A stretch of DNA of 64,000 bases. Origin: Haloarcula halophila (GTDB lineage Archaea > Halobacteriota > Halobacteria > Halobacteriales > Haloarculaceae). The position numbers and the translations under genes are program-made. The DNA lies in NCBI RefSeq assembly GCF_029278565.1, contig NZ_CP119559.1, forward strand, positions 558,001 through 622,000, read 5' to 3'. Each line of letters begins with the position of its first letter. Position 1 is the stretch's first letter. The notes beneath the pieces are model-generated. The model was not told where the DNA came from and did not search any database. It saw only the letters and a list, made by a program, of their open reading frames with translations. Below, piece by piece: positions 9,628 to 18,302 of this stretch.

Positions 9628-9641
9628 ATAGCATGTGCTAT
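9628..9641. promoter_or_regulatory. perfect palindrome over the gfcR TATA region
   Basis: ATAGCA-TG-TGCTAT: two perfect 6-bp arms separated by 2 bp, beginning 28 bp upstream of the gfcR start and overlapping the TATA box as read on the minus strand. The position fits a repressor or autoregulatory site. I saw no second copy in the window. Confidence 0.5.
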
Positions 9642-9667
9642 CGGCTAACCGTTCCCCACAAACTATT

Positions 9668-9683
9668 TACAACACCCGTTGTT
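9668..9683. promoter_or_regulatory. AACAACA-N2-TGTTGTT-type operator upstream of gfcR
   Basis: TACAACA-CC-CGTTGTT matches the perfect copy at 10897-10914 in 12 of 14 arm positions. It lies about 70 bp upstream of the gfcR start and about 40 bp upstream of its TATA box, a position more typical of activation than of repression. Confidence 0.5.
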
Positions 9684-9939
9684 ATTCGGTAGTGGCTGGG
9701 TCGTGTCCCGTCGTCCGCGTGCTCGGACGACACTGATGGCCCCAACGAGTCCGGCGACGTGCCATCGTCATCCCCCTATGCCAGGACTCTTCCCCCCATA
9801 CTGTCGCACACCCGGCCAGCGATCGACCGACGTATCCGCGACGGGTCTGCCAGGCCGTCGCGCATGGTTGCCACCAATCCTGCCGGCGGGACCCTTCCCG
9901 CACTCCGTTCTGATCTGTTCGGACGCGATCCTCCCGTAC

Positions 9940-10821
9940 TCACTCGGTCGGGAACCGGTATATCCGCTGTTTACACGACGGACAGACGAGGGTCTCGTCG
10001 GGCGACTCGCGTGGGGTCGTGTAGCTCCCACAGCAGCCGACCTCCGTCGATTCGACGAGGGACGACCCACAGACCGGACAGTCGTCAAGGAACATCCGGA
10101 ACGTTTCAGCGGCGGCGGTTCGAATCCGGTCGTCGTCGACGACATCCGACAGCACTCGGTACGCGGCGAGTTCCGCGACAACGACCGGTTTCCCGACGAG
10201 GGTACTCTGTCCCTCGCCGACGGCGACCCATTCCCGCCCGTTGATGTGGAGACCTTCGGCGTGCTGGATGTGGGGAAACGTCTCTCGGACATCGTCTGCG
10301 AGGGCGTCCAGCGAAAGCGTCGACAGGTCCGCCATCCGCTCGTGCCAGGCGGTCTCGATATCGTCGGCGAGAAACAGCATCTCCCCGTCCGCGTCTAGGA
10401 CGCCGGCTTCGGCCAGAGCCGCCATCACCGTTTCACCGTCCAGGTCGACAGCGGCCGCGAGCGACGTGTCTTCGGTTGGCTCTCGGTCATCTGTCGTGTC
10501 GTCGGGAGACTGTTCGGCGACGTCCTCCGGTTCGTGGACAGGTGCGGTAGGTACGCTGTAGTCGTCGTGGAACCACTCGTCAGGCAGTGGTGAGGCCGCG
10601 ACCAGACGGGGAGCGAACACAGGGGTGTACGGGACGAGATAGCCCCGCAGGGCGATCACACCGAGCCCCAGCGTCGCCACGACAGCAGCCACCAATCGCC
10701 GTCGACGAACCGCCAGAAATAGTATTAGTAACCCAAGAATAGCGACGTTGACGATCGTACACGGCCAGCATCTGTTCTTCCCGGTATGTGTCTCGTCGCG
10801 TATCGAATCGAGAACTGTCAT
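9940..10821 (-). CDS. haloarchaeal membrane protein with C-terminal zinc ribbon, function unknown
   Basis: 293 residues from the ATG at 10821; a GTG at 10833 would add four. Two hydrophobic segments lie at about 22-65, then an acidic linker and a helical domain. The C-terminus has a zinc-ribbon-like region with CPVCGSS, a CCGSY pair and CPSCKQRIY. I do not recognise the family. It is divergent from the aldo/keto reductase gene and shares a 100-bp promoter region with it. A half-site TTACAACA lies next to its start at 10834-10841. Confidence 0.7.
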   Translation of the reverse strand: MTVLDSIRDETHTGKNRCWPCTIVNVAILGLLILFLAVRRRRLVAAVVATLGLGVIALRGYLVPYTPVFAPRLVAASPLPDEWFHDDYSVPTAPVHEPEDVAEQSPDDTTDDREPTEDTSLAAAVDLDGETVMAALAEAGVLDADGEMLFLADDIETAWHERMADLSTLSLDALADDVRETFPHIQHAEGLHINGREWVAVGEGQSTLVGKPVVVAELAAYRVLSDVVDDDRIRTAAAETFRMFLDDCPVCGSSLVESTEVGCCGSYTTPRESPDETLVCPSCKQRIYRFPTE

Positions 10822-10896
10822 CGTGTCCTGCACTTACAACACGTCCCTTATCAATCTCCCCACACAAGCGGCTAGTAGCACACTCACCAAACTTTT

Positions 10897-10914
10897 TAAC
10901 AACATGTGTTGTTA
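10897..10914. promoter_or_regulatory. perfect inverted repeat (operator) at the aldo/keto reductase promoter
   Basis: TAACAACA-TG-TGTTGTTA has perfect 8-bp arms. It begins at the 3' edge of a TATA-like TTTTTAA (10893-10899) and ends 9 bp before the ATG at 10924. A protein bound here should block the transcription machinery. Related copies are at 9668 and 13190. Confidence 0.65.
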
Positions 10915-10923
10915 CATACTCTC

Positions 10924-11913
10924 ATGCCGGAATCGGAGATGAGGTATACGGCTCTCGGTTCGACGGGCCTAGAGGTGTCTACACTCTGTCTGGGGACGAT
11001 GAACTTCGGAAGCAGCGAACCCTGGATGATGAACGACGCCGAGGCGAGCCGGGAGCTTCTCCGGCGGGCACTGGATCTCGGGATCAATTTCGTCGATACC
11101 GCAAACGCCTACTCGGCCGGCGAGAGCGAGGAGATCGTCGGCTCGGTCCTCGATTCGTATCGCCGGGACGAACTGGTCGTCGCCACCAAGGTCTTTTTCG
11201 ACATGCACGACGGCCCGAACGGCGGCGGCCTCTCGAAGAAACACATCATCGACCAGTGCCACGCCAGTCTCGATCGGCTCGGCGTGGAGTACATCGACCT
11301 CTACCAGATCCACCGCTGGGACGAGGAGACGCCGATCGAGGAGACGCTGGAGGCGCTCACGTACCTCGTCGACGAGGGGTACGTCCGGTACATCGGCGCC
11401 AGTACGATGGCCAACTGGCAGTTCCAGAAGGCGCTGTACACCGCGGATATCGAGGGCTACGAGCGGTTCGTCTGTATGCAACCGGAGTACAACGCCGTCG
11501 ACCGACACGAGGAGGCGAACCTCCTGCCGGTCTGTGAGAGCGAGGATATCGGTGTGATCCCCTGGTCGCCGCTCGGTGGGGGGTTCCTGGCAGGCAAGTA
11601 CGACCGTGGCGACGAGCCGACCGCAGGACGTGCCACTGACGACGAGTACACCGCGGACCGGTTCACCGAGGAAAACTGGGCAGTGCTCGACGCGGTTCGG
11701 GATATCGCAGCCGAGAACGACGCCACACCGGCACAGGTGAGTCTCGCCTGGCTCCTCGAACAGGACGTGGTCGACGCGCCGATCATCGGCCCTCGGACGA
11801 TCGATCACCTGGAGGAAGACATCGATGCGGTCACGCTGTCGCTGAGCGACGAGGAGTGTGCCCGCATCGCGGAACCGAAATACCCGCAGTGGCCGGTCCC
11901 AGGGAAAGACTGA
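10924..11913 (+). CDS. aldo/keto reductase
   Basis: 329 residues. The AKR tetrad is visible as FVDTANAYS (Asp, Tyr), VVATKVF (Lys) and YQIHRWD (His). The closest overall style is the AKR11/YajO-like group that reduces small aldehydes and sugars with NAD(P)H. I chose the ATG at 10924 because it gives leaderless spacing to the TATA box; 10939 is possible. It is 46 bp upstream of a TrmB regulator on the same strand and probably forms an operon with it. Its promoter carries the best copy of the shared operator. Confidence 0.85.
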   Translation: MPESEMRYTALGSTGLEVSTLCLGTMNFGSSEPWMMNDAEASRELLRRALDLGINFVDTANAYSAGESEEIVGSVLDSYRRDELVVATKVFFDMHDGPNGGGLSKKHIIDQCHASLDRLGVEYIDLYQIHRWDEETPIEETLEALTYLVDEGYVRYIGASTMANWQFQKALYTADIEGYERFVCMQPEYNAVDRHEEANLLPVCESEDIGVIPWSPLGGGFLAGKYDRGDEPTAGRATDDEYTADRFTEENWAVLDAVRDIAAENDATPAQVSLAWLLEQDVVDAPIIGPRTIDHLEEDIDAVTLSLSDEECARIAEPKYPQWPVPGKD

Positions 11914-11959
11914 GCGCGATTCGCGTTCGCAACAGGATATCTACGCAGATGACACACAG

Positions 11960-13036
11960 ATGAACGACGACGAACTCACCGACGTACTGGAAGACGCTGG
12001 ACTCTCTCCCTACCAGGCCGAGGCGTACGTCGCCTTGCTCGAATTGGGAACGGCGTCCGCGACAGACGTCGCGGAATCGTGTGACGTTCCGGACCCGCGG
12101 ATCTACGACGTGCTCCGGGACCTCGAATCGAAAGGCTATATCGAGACGTTCCAGCAGGACAGTCTGACGGCACGTGCCAGAGACCCGAAGGAAGTGCTCG
12201 AAGACCTGCGCTCGCGCTCGAACAAGTACCTCGACGCCGCCGAAACCATCGAGGAACGGTGGGACCAACCCGAGATCAGCGATCACGAAGTCAGTATCGT
12301 CAAACGGTTCGAGACGGTTCTCAACCGTGCCCGTGAACTGATCGAGGGGGCGGAGAACCAGATCCAGATCGGGGTCAATACCCAGCAGTTCTACGAACTC
12401 GAACCGGCCCTCAGGGAGGCCAGCGAACGCGGCGTCGACATCAAGCTCAGTATCTGTACCAAACCGGACGCGGAGATCCCGACACACGAGGAACTAGAGG
12501 GCGTCTGTACCGAAGCACGCCATCGCTCGATCCCCGCACCGTTTCTGGTCCTGGTCGACCGGGCGTGGACGTGTTTCGCTCCCCACCGACACTCGATCAG
12601 CAACTACGGTGTCCTCGTCAACGATCGAACCCATACGTACGTCTTCCACTGGTTCTTCCTGACGTGTCTCTGGGAGATCTGGGATACGATCTACACACGT
12701 CGGAGCCCGGAGACGCCGACGACGTACGTCGATCTCCGGCACGCGGTTCGGGATATCGAACCGTTACTGGACGAAGGTGCTCGGATCGAAGTCGTCGTCG
12801 CGGGGTACAAGACCCAGACCAACGAATCGGTCGAGATCACCGGGATCATCACGGACGTAGACTACACCGGGAAGAACATGGGCCGAGTCGAACCGGTCCC
12901 GCTGGCACAGCTGGCGGGCCGTGTCGCGGCGACGGTCGTCACCGACGATCGGACGTACGAGATCGGTGGATGGGGGGCCGTGATCGAGGAGATCGAGGCG
13001 ACCAACATCACGGTCACGGATATACAGTACGAGTAG
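11960..13036 (+). CDS. TrmB-family sugar-responsive transcriptional regulator (first copy)
   Basis: 358 residues. The N-terminal winged helix (about 5-75, LSPYQAEAYVALLELG ... DPRIYDVLRDLESKGYIE) is the TrmB DNA-binding domain. A phospholipase-D-like middle part and a C-terminal sugar-binding domain follow. TrmB proteins bind palindromes near the TATA box and respond to sugars. The gene follows the aldo/keto reductase and precedes the CUT1 operon, so it is a leading candidate to bind the AACAACA-N2-TGTTGTT sites. GfcR is the other candidate. Confidence 0.88.
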   Translation: MNDDELTDVLEDAGLSPYQAEAYVALLELGTASATDVAESCDVPDPRIYDVLRDLESKGYIETFQQDSLTARARDPKEVLEDLRSRSNKYLDAAETIEERWDQPEISDHEVSIVKRFETVLNRARELIEGAENQIQIGVNTQQFYELEPALREASERGVDIKLSICTKPDAEIPTHEELEGVCTEARHRSIPAPFLVLVDRAWTCFAPHRHSISNYGVLVNDRTHTYVFHWFFLTCLWEIWDTIYTRRSPETPTTYVDLRHAVRDIEPLLDEGARIEVVVAGYKTQTNESVEITGIITDVDYTGKNMGRVEPVPLAQLAGRVAATVVTDDRTYEIGGWGAVIEEIEATNITVTDIQYE

Positions 13037-13189
13037 GACGGCCGAAAAAACGGTCCCACAGTTTACGCGTTTGAGCGGGACTCTATCCCAAACGACCGTT
13101 GTGCATTACCGAGTTTTTATATACTGACAGTTGAGATCGGGGTGTATCTATCAGATATATTCATGTTTGATGGTCCGTTCACAGTCGAT

Positions 13190-13207
13190 TAACAACACCT
13201 GTGGTTA
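13190..13207. promoter_or_regulatory. AACAACA-type operator upstream of the CUT1 ABC operon
   Basis: TAACAACA-CC-TGTGGTTA has one mismatch between its 8-bp arms. It ends about 12 bp before the TATA-like CCTTTAAG (13219-13226), which lies 29-36 bp before the ATG at 13255. A site just upstream of BRE/TATA is the usual place for a haloarchaeal activator. Confidence 0.6.
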
Positions 13208-13254
13208 ATTATGGATAACCTTTAAGTGCTAACCCAGTAAGAACCAGGATAGAC

Positions 13255-14796
13255 ATGTCGGACAACGGCACAACAGGTGACAGTGGAACGAACGGTATCT
13301 CGCGACGACGGTTTGTCCAAGCGGCTGGGGCGACCGGTGTGGTCGCAGGACTGGCTGGCTGTGCGAGTGACGGGGGCTCCGGCGGAGACGGCGGAGACGG
13401 CGGTTCGGGCGGAGACGGCGGCGACGGCGGCAGCAGCGGCGGCAGCGGTGGCAGCGAAACGACGACGGTCGAGTGGGGGTTCGACCCCGTCGCAGTCCAG
13501 AACAACGGCGACGCCATCAAGCAGGCACTGCGGGACAACGGCCTCCCGGACAACGTCGAGATCGAGTTCGTCCCGCGTGACCAGGACACTGGTGCGGCAC
13601 GGTCGAACTACAATCGCCTCCTGAGCGCCGGCGAGACGTCGCCGGACATGTTCCTGATGGACAACGGCTGGACGAACATCTTCATCCAGCGGGGACAGCT
13701 CCAGAACCTCACCGAGACCCTGCCCGAGGAACTCCTGACGGACGTTCAGGACAACTACTTCTCGGCGTTCACCGATACGGCCCGGAACCCGAGCAACGGG
13801 AACCTCTTCGGTGTCCCGGTGTTCCCCGACTTCCCGACGATGCAGTACCGTAAGGACCTCGTCGAGGACGCCGGCTACAGTCCCGAATCGAACAACTGGG
13901 CGACCGAGCCGATGACCTGGGAGGAGTGGTCCAACATCGCGGCCGACACCTACGACAACGCCGACGTGGACTTCGGCTTCACGACACAGTGGGACATCTA
14001 CGAGGGAACCTCCTGCTGTACGTTCAACGAGGTCATGTCCTCGTGGGGCGGCGCCTACTTCGGCGGCCGGGACAACCTCTTCGGGCCGATCGGCGACCGG
14101 CCGATCACGGTCAACGAGCCCGAGGTCGTCAACTCGCTCAACATGATGCGGAAGTTCGTCCACGACGAGGACTTCGGCGGCGACTTCGAGGGGTACGGCG
14201 GCGGGTTCACCCCGACGGAGATCCTCGGGTGGAACGAGGAGCCGTCCCGTGCGCCGTTCGCGAGCGGCAACGCCGTCTTCCACCGCAACTGGCCGTACTC
14301 GCTCGCGCTCTGTGGTCGGAACCCGGAGGAGACCGAGGACCCAGCACTCGGCGAGGACCTCGGTGCGATGCCGATCCCGTACGCCGTGTCCGAATCAGAG
14401 GCCGCACAGCCCGGAACCGGTGGCACGACCTCCGCGCTGGGTGGCTGGCACATGACGGTCAACCCCAACAGCAGCAAGGACTCGGCGGTCACGGAGGTCA
14501 TCCGTGCCGCGATGCAGCCGGACTTCCAGCTCAGGCTGCTGTCCATCCAGGGCTGGCTGCCCCCGCGGCCGGAGCTGTTCAACTCCGACGAAGCACGGAA
14601 CGTGCCTGTCGTCGGTCGGTACATGGACACGCTGCAGGTCGCCGGGAACAACACGATGCCACGTCCCGTGACCGCCGTCTGGAGCAACCAGTCGAGCAAC
14701 ATCGCCCAGCAGGCCAACCGCGCGGTCAGTCAGGAGGCCGACTCACAGTCGGCGATGGACACGCTGCGTGAGAGCCTCGTGGAGACCGAGTCGTAA
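13255..14796 (+). CDS. CUT1-type sugar ABC transporter substrate-binding lipoprotein
   Basis: 513 residues. Tat signal (SRRRFVQAAGATGVVAGLAGC) with lipobox Cys36, then a Gly/Ser/Asp linker (about 37-62) and a family-1 extracellular solute-binding domain. It is first in an operon with two permeases, an ATPase and a small membrane protein. The 77-bp gap to the first permease holds a good Shine-Dalgarno (AGGAGGG, 14857-14863), so translation restarts there. The context suggests glucose or alpha-glucosides as substrate. Confidence 0.9.
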   Translation: MSDNGTTGDSGTNGISRRRFVQAAGATGVVAGLAGCASDGGSGGDGGDGGSGGDGGDGGSSGGSGGSETTTVEWGFDPVAVQNNGDAIKQALRDNGLPDNVEIEFVPRDQDTGAARSNYNRLLSAGETSPDMFLMDNGWTNIFIQRGQLQNLTETLPEELLTDVQDNYFSAFTDTARNPSNGNLFGVPVFPDFPTMQYRKDLVEDAGYSPESNNWATEPMTWEEWSNIAADTYDNADVDFGFTTQWDIYEGTSCCTFNEVMSSWGGAYFGGRDNLFGPIGDRPITVNEPEVVNSLNMMRKFVHDEDFGGDFEGYGGGFTPTEILGWNEEPSRAPFASGNAVFHRNWPYSLALCGRNPEETEDPALGEDLGAMPIPYAVSESEAAQPGTGGTTSALGGWHMTVNPNSSKDSAVTEVIRAAMQPDFQLRLLSIQGWLPPRPELFNSDEARNVPVVGRYMDTLQVAGNNTMPRPVTAVWSNQSSNIAQQANRAVSQEADSQSAMDTLRESLVETES

Positions 14797-14873
14797 CCAC
14801 TGGGGCCTCGCCTAGCTTTAAACCAATACTGCGTTATTATTGATTATGGAACCTATAGGAGGGATACACGGAG

Positions 14874-15863
14874 ATGAGCACTGATACTGCCGACACGGGG
14901 CGTGAGTCCCGGCGTTCCGGCGCGTTAGTGCAAGTGATGCGTTGGATGGAAAACTTGAGCGACACGCAGTACGCCTACCTCTTACTGGTCCCAGTGTTCG
15001 TCCTGTTGGGTATCGTCGCGTTGTACCCACTGCTCAGGACCTTCGAGCTGTCGCTGTTCCGTCTCTCGACGGACTTCTCCTCGACGACCTTCGTCGGGTT
15101 CGGGAACTACGTCGACCTGTTCACCGGTGGGCTGGATCGGTACCTTCCCGGTGGGACCTCGTTCCTCCCGAGCGAGCTAACACTGACGGGGATGCTCAAC
15201 AGCGCCCTGGTCGTCACGATCATCTTCGCCGTGGTGAGCGTCCTCTTCGAGACCCTGATCGGGCTGGGACAGGCACTCATCCTGGATCAGGACTTCTACG
15301 GCCGGCGGTGGATCCGTGCGGCCATCATCATCCCGTGGGCCGTCCCGGTCGTCATCCAGGGGATGATCTTCTTCCTGATGTTCAACTCCAACATCGGGTT
15401 CGCGACGCCGTTCCTCGCGGATCTGGGGTTGTTGGCGCCGACGAACACGCTCAACGACACCGCCAGTGCGGTCTTTATCATCATCGTCGCTGACATCTGG
15501 AAGACCTCGGCGTTCATGGCGCTATTGATACTCGCCGGGCTCCAGAGCATCGACCGCGGCCTCTACAACGTCGCGAAGGTCGCGGGCGCGACCAAGTGGC
15601 AGCAGTTCAAGTACATCACCTTCCCGCTGATCCTGCCCACCATCGGGATCGCCGTGCTGTTCCGTTCCGTGCAGGCGATGCGGGTCTACGGTATCATCGA
15701 TACCGTGTCGAGTTGTACCGTCGTTCCGTCGCTGTCCTGTATGGTCGTGGCAACGTTCACGACGCGTGAGGGCGTGTCCGCGTCCGTCGCGTTCGTCACT
15801 GCGGCGATCATCGGAATCGTGGTGATGGGTATCATCCTCTGGCAAGGGGAGGACGCGATCTAA
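14874..15863 (+). CDS. CUT1 sugar ABC transporter permease (MalF/UgpA type)
   Basis: 329 residues, six predicted membrane segments, with the inner-membrane binding motif near YNVAKVAGATKWQQFKYITFPLI (EAA loop, about 222-245). It forms a heterodimer with the next permease. The ATG at 14874 is preceded by AGGAGGG with a 10-base gap. An 11-residue shorter start is unlikely. Confidence 0.92.
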   Translation: MSTDTADTGRESRRSGALVQVMRWMENLSDTQYAYLLLVPVFVLLGIVALYPLLRTFELSLFRLSTDFSSTTFVGFGNYVDLFTGGLDRYLPGGTSFLPSELTLTGMLNSALVVTIIFAVVSVLFETLIGLGQALILDQDFYGRRWIRAAIIIPWAVPVVIQGMIFFLMFNSNIGFATPFLADLGLLAPTNTLNDTASAVFIIIVADIWKTSAFMALLILAGLQSIDRGLYNVAKVAGATKWQQFKYITFPLILPTIGIAVLFRSVQAMRVYGIIDTVSSCTVVPSLSCMVVATFTTREGVSASVAFVTAAIIGIVVMGIILWQGEDAI

Positions 15864-15864
15864 C

Positions 15865-16854
15865 ATGGCAACGACAACTGGCAACACCGACGCGAGTGAC
15901 GAAGGCGGGATCAGTGGCTGGGCCAAACGTGTGATAGCCAACCCCGAAGGCCTCTACAGGTCGCTGTTCTACGCCGCGATGGTGTTTTTCCTCGTGACGA
16001 CGCTGTTCCCCTTCTACTGGCTGGCCGTGCTGGCAGTCACGCCGGAAGGGAACCTCCTGGCCGGGAGTTTCCTGCCCCAGCTCGGTGGGTTCACCATCCC
16101 CCTGCCGACGCCGAAGGGGTTCAATCCGGAAGCGTTCATCACGGTCTTCGAGCAGGTACCGTTCCACCTGTACATGCTGAACAGCTTCGCGCTGGCGGTC
16201 ACCACGACCATCATCGTCTTGATCGTCGCGAGTCTCGCGGGATACGTCTTCGGTCGACTCCGGTTCCCCGGCCGTGCGCTCCTGATGCTGGGTATCCTGG
16301 CGATCAGCTACTTCCCGCCGGCGGCGTTCGTCATCCCGCTGTTCAAGGCCTTCGCGGGCAACGAGCCGTTGTTACTGCCGTTCACACAGATCCCGCTGTT
16401 CACGCCGCCGAGACTGTTGAACACGCCGGGATCGATGATCCTTCCCTTCAGCGCACTGTTCATGCCGCTGTCGATCTTCATCCTCACGACCTTCTACGGA
16501 CAGATTCCCGACGGGTTAGAGGACGCAGCACGCGTCGAAGGAACGACACGGCTCGGCGCGCTGTTCCGGGTCATCATGCCGCTGTCGGCGCCAGGTGTGG
16601 CGACGGCCTCCGTGCTAACCTTTATCGCGGTGTACAACGAGTATTTCTTCAGTTCGATCATGGCTACCTCGCCCGAGGCGGCGAAGTGGTCACCGATCGT
16701 CGGCGGGATACTCAGCTACCAGACCCAGTACACCACCCAGTACAACCTCATGGCGGCTGCGAGTATCGTCGGGGTCCTCCCCGTCGTCATCCTCGTCGTC
16801 GTCGCACAGGAACGCATCGTCAGCGGACTGACCTCAGGAGCACTCAAGGAGTAA
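15865..16854 (+). CDS. CUT1 sugar ABC transporter permease (MalG/UgpE type)
   Basis: 329 residues with six membrane segments and the EAA-type loop GLEDAARVEGTTRLGALFRVIMP region (about 215-238). It starts one base after the stop of the first permease and ends four bases before the ATPase ATG. Partner of the upstream permease. Confidence 0.92.
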   Translation: MATTTGNTDASDEGGISGWAKRVIANPEGLYRSLFYAAMVFFLVTTLFPFYWLAVLAVTPEGNLLAGSFLPQLGGFTIPLPTPKGFNPEAFITVFEQVPFHLYMLNSFALAVTTTIIVLIVASLAGYVFGRLRFPGRALLMLGILAISYFPPAAFVIPLFKAFAGNEPLLLPFTQIPLFTPPRLLNTPGSMILPFSALFMPLSIFILTTFYGQIPDGLEDAARVEGTTRLGALFRVIMPLSAPGVATASVLTFIAVYNEYFFSSIMATSPEAAKWSPIVGGILSYQTQYTTQYNLMAAASIVGVLPVVILVVVAQERIVSGLTSGALKE

Positions 16855-16858
16855 CACA

Positions 16859-18055
16859 ATGGCACGAGTCAAACTCGAACACGTCACGAAACGCTACGAC
16901 GATCAAGGTGAAGTAGTCACCGCGGTCGACGACATGAACCTCGACATCGACCACGGCGAGTTCATCTGTTTCGTCGGTCCGTCCGGCTGTGGGAAATCGA
17001 CGACCATGGAGACGATCGCCGGGCTGACAATCCCCTCCGAGGGGCAGATATTCATCGGCGACCGGGAGGTGACGAACCTCCCGCCGAAAGACCGGGGCAT
17101 CGCGATGGTGTTCCAGAACATCGCGCTGTTCCCCCACATGGACGTCTACGACAACATCAGCTTCGGCCTCCGACTCCGAGACTACCCACAGGACGAGATC
17201 GATCGCCGCGTCGAGCGAGCGGCCGACATCGTCCAACTCGAGGGGATGCTCGGGCGGATGCCCGAAGAGATGTCCGGCGGGCAGCGCCAGCGCGTCGCGA
17301 TCGCCCGGGCGATCGTCCGCGAACCGGACGTGTTCCTGATGGACGAACCGCTGGCGAACCTCGACGCGAAACTGAAAGTCCACATGCGGACGGAACTCCA
17401 GCGCCTCCACAAGGAACTGGACACCACGATCATCTACGTCACCCACGACCAGGAAGAGGCGATGACCCTCTCGGACCGAATCGCCGTCCTCAACGCGGGG
17501 AGTCTCCAGCAGATCGCACCGCCGCTGACCTGCTACAACGAGCCCGACAACCTCTTCGTCGCCGGGTTCATCGGCTCGCCGTCGATGAACTTCGTCTCGG
17601 CGACGGTCTCGGAGAACGCGCTGGAGACGCCGAACTTTACCTTAGAGTTCGATCCGACGACCGTCGAGGGCGTCGGTGTCGGTGACGATCTGACGATCGG
17701 CATCCGACCGGAGGACATCTATCCGTCACAGGAACGAAGCGAGGTTCCCGACCCGTCGATGCCGATCCCGACACGGACGGACATCCTGGAACCGATGGGC
17801 GACGAGATCTTCGCCTACTTGCTGCTGGGCGAAGGGGAGACCTCGATGGATCAAGAGCGGACGACCGACGACCAACTGCTGATGAGCATCGACCCCGATT
17901 CGGCGATCGCCGAGGACGAAGACGTCGAGGTCGTCATCGACAGGCGGAACGTCCACCTGTTCGACTCCGCCTCGGGTGACGCGATCGTCCACAAGCTCGA
18001 ACCGATCGGAGCCGGCGGCGCGACAGCCGGCAGCGAAGCGGAATCCGACGACTAA
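16859..18055 (+). CDS. CUT1 ABC transporter ATP-binding protein (MalK/UgpC type)
   Basis: 398 residues. Walker A GPSGCGKST (about 38-46), signature MSGGQRQRVAIARAI, Walker B VFLMDEPLANLDAK and the switch histidine in VTHDQEEAM. A TOBE/OB-type regulatory domain fills the C-terminal 130 residues. It drives sugar import through the two preceding permeases, and may also serve the second binding protein at 20752, as MalK-type ATPases can be shared. Confidence 0.93.
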   Translation: MARVKLEHVTKRYDDQGEVVTAVDDMNLDIDHGEFICFVGPSGCGKSTTMETIAGLTIPSEGQIFIGDREVTNLPPKDRGIAMVFQNIALFPHMDVYDNISFGLRLRDYPQDEIDRRVERAADIVQLEGMLGRMPEEMSGGQRQRVAIARAIVREPDVFLMDEPLANLDAKLKVHMRTELQRLHKELDTTIIYVTHDQEEAMTLSDRIAVLNAGSLQQIAPPLTCYNEPDNLFVAGFIGSPSMNFVSATVSENALETPNFTLEFDPTTVEGVGVGDDLTIGIRPEDIYPSQERSEVPDPSMPIPTRTDILEPMGDEIFAYLLLGEGETSMDQERTTDDQLLMSIDPDSAIAEDEDVEVVIDRRNVHLFDSASGDAIVHKLEPIGAGGATAGSEAESDD

Positions 18056-18061
18056 CACACA

Positions 18062-18256
18062 ATGCCTGGTACCCTCTGGTGGAGCCTGATGCTGGTCCTG
18101 TTTTTCTTCTGGGCGTACGGCTTCGTGTCGTTCGTTCTGGATCTGAAGAACACGATCATCCCGGGCGTCATCCAATACAGACGTGGCCGCCGCCGCCAGA
18201 AGGCACAGCAGCAACGCGACGAGGAACGAGAGGAAAAGGAACGACAGCTGTACTGA
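18062..18256 (+). CDS. small single-helix membrane protein of the sugar ABC operon
   Basis: 64 residues: one strong membrane segment (about 6-27), a short loop, and a highly charged Arg/Gln/Glu-rich C-terminal helix. It starts 6 bp after the ATPase stop, so it is part of the operon. The function is unknown; a regulatory or assembly subunit of the transporter is an inference from position. Confidence 0.75.
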   Translation: MPGTLWWSLMLVLFFFWAYGFVSFVLDLKNTIIPGVIQYRRGRRRQKAQQQRDEEREEKERQLY

Positions 18257-18302
18257 CCCGGTAGCGCTTTCCCAACCCAGTGTACATACCCACCGTCCAG
18301 AC

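Larger units (their letters stand above)
9601..9939. other. upstream region of gfcR (339 bp)
   Basis: Non-coding as far as I can see. On the minus strand it holds the gfcR promoter: a TATTAAA TATA box about 25 bp before the start, the palindrome at 9628-9641 and the operator-like repeat at 9668-9684. The remaining 250 bp up to the end of the next minus-strand gene contain only unsupported frames. Confidence 0.5.
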
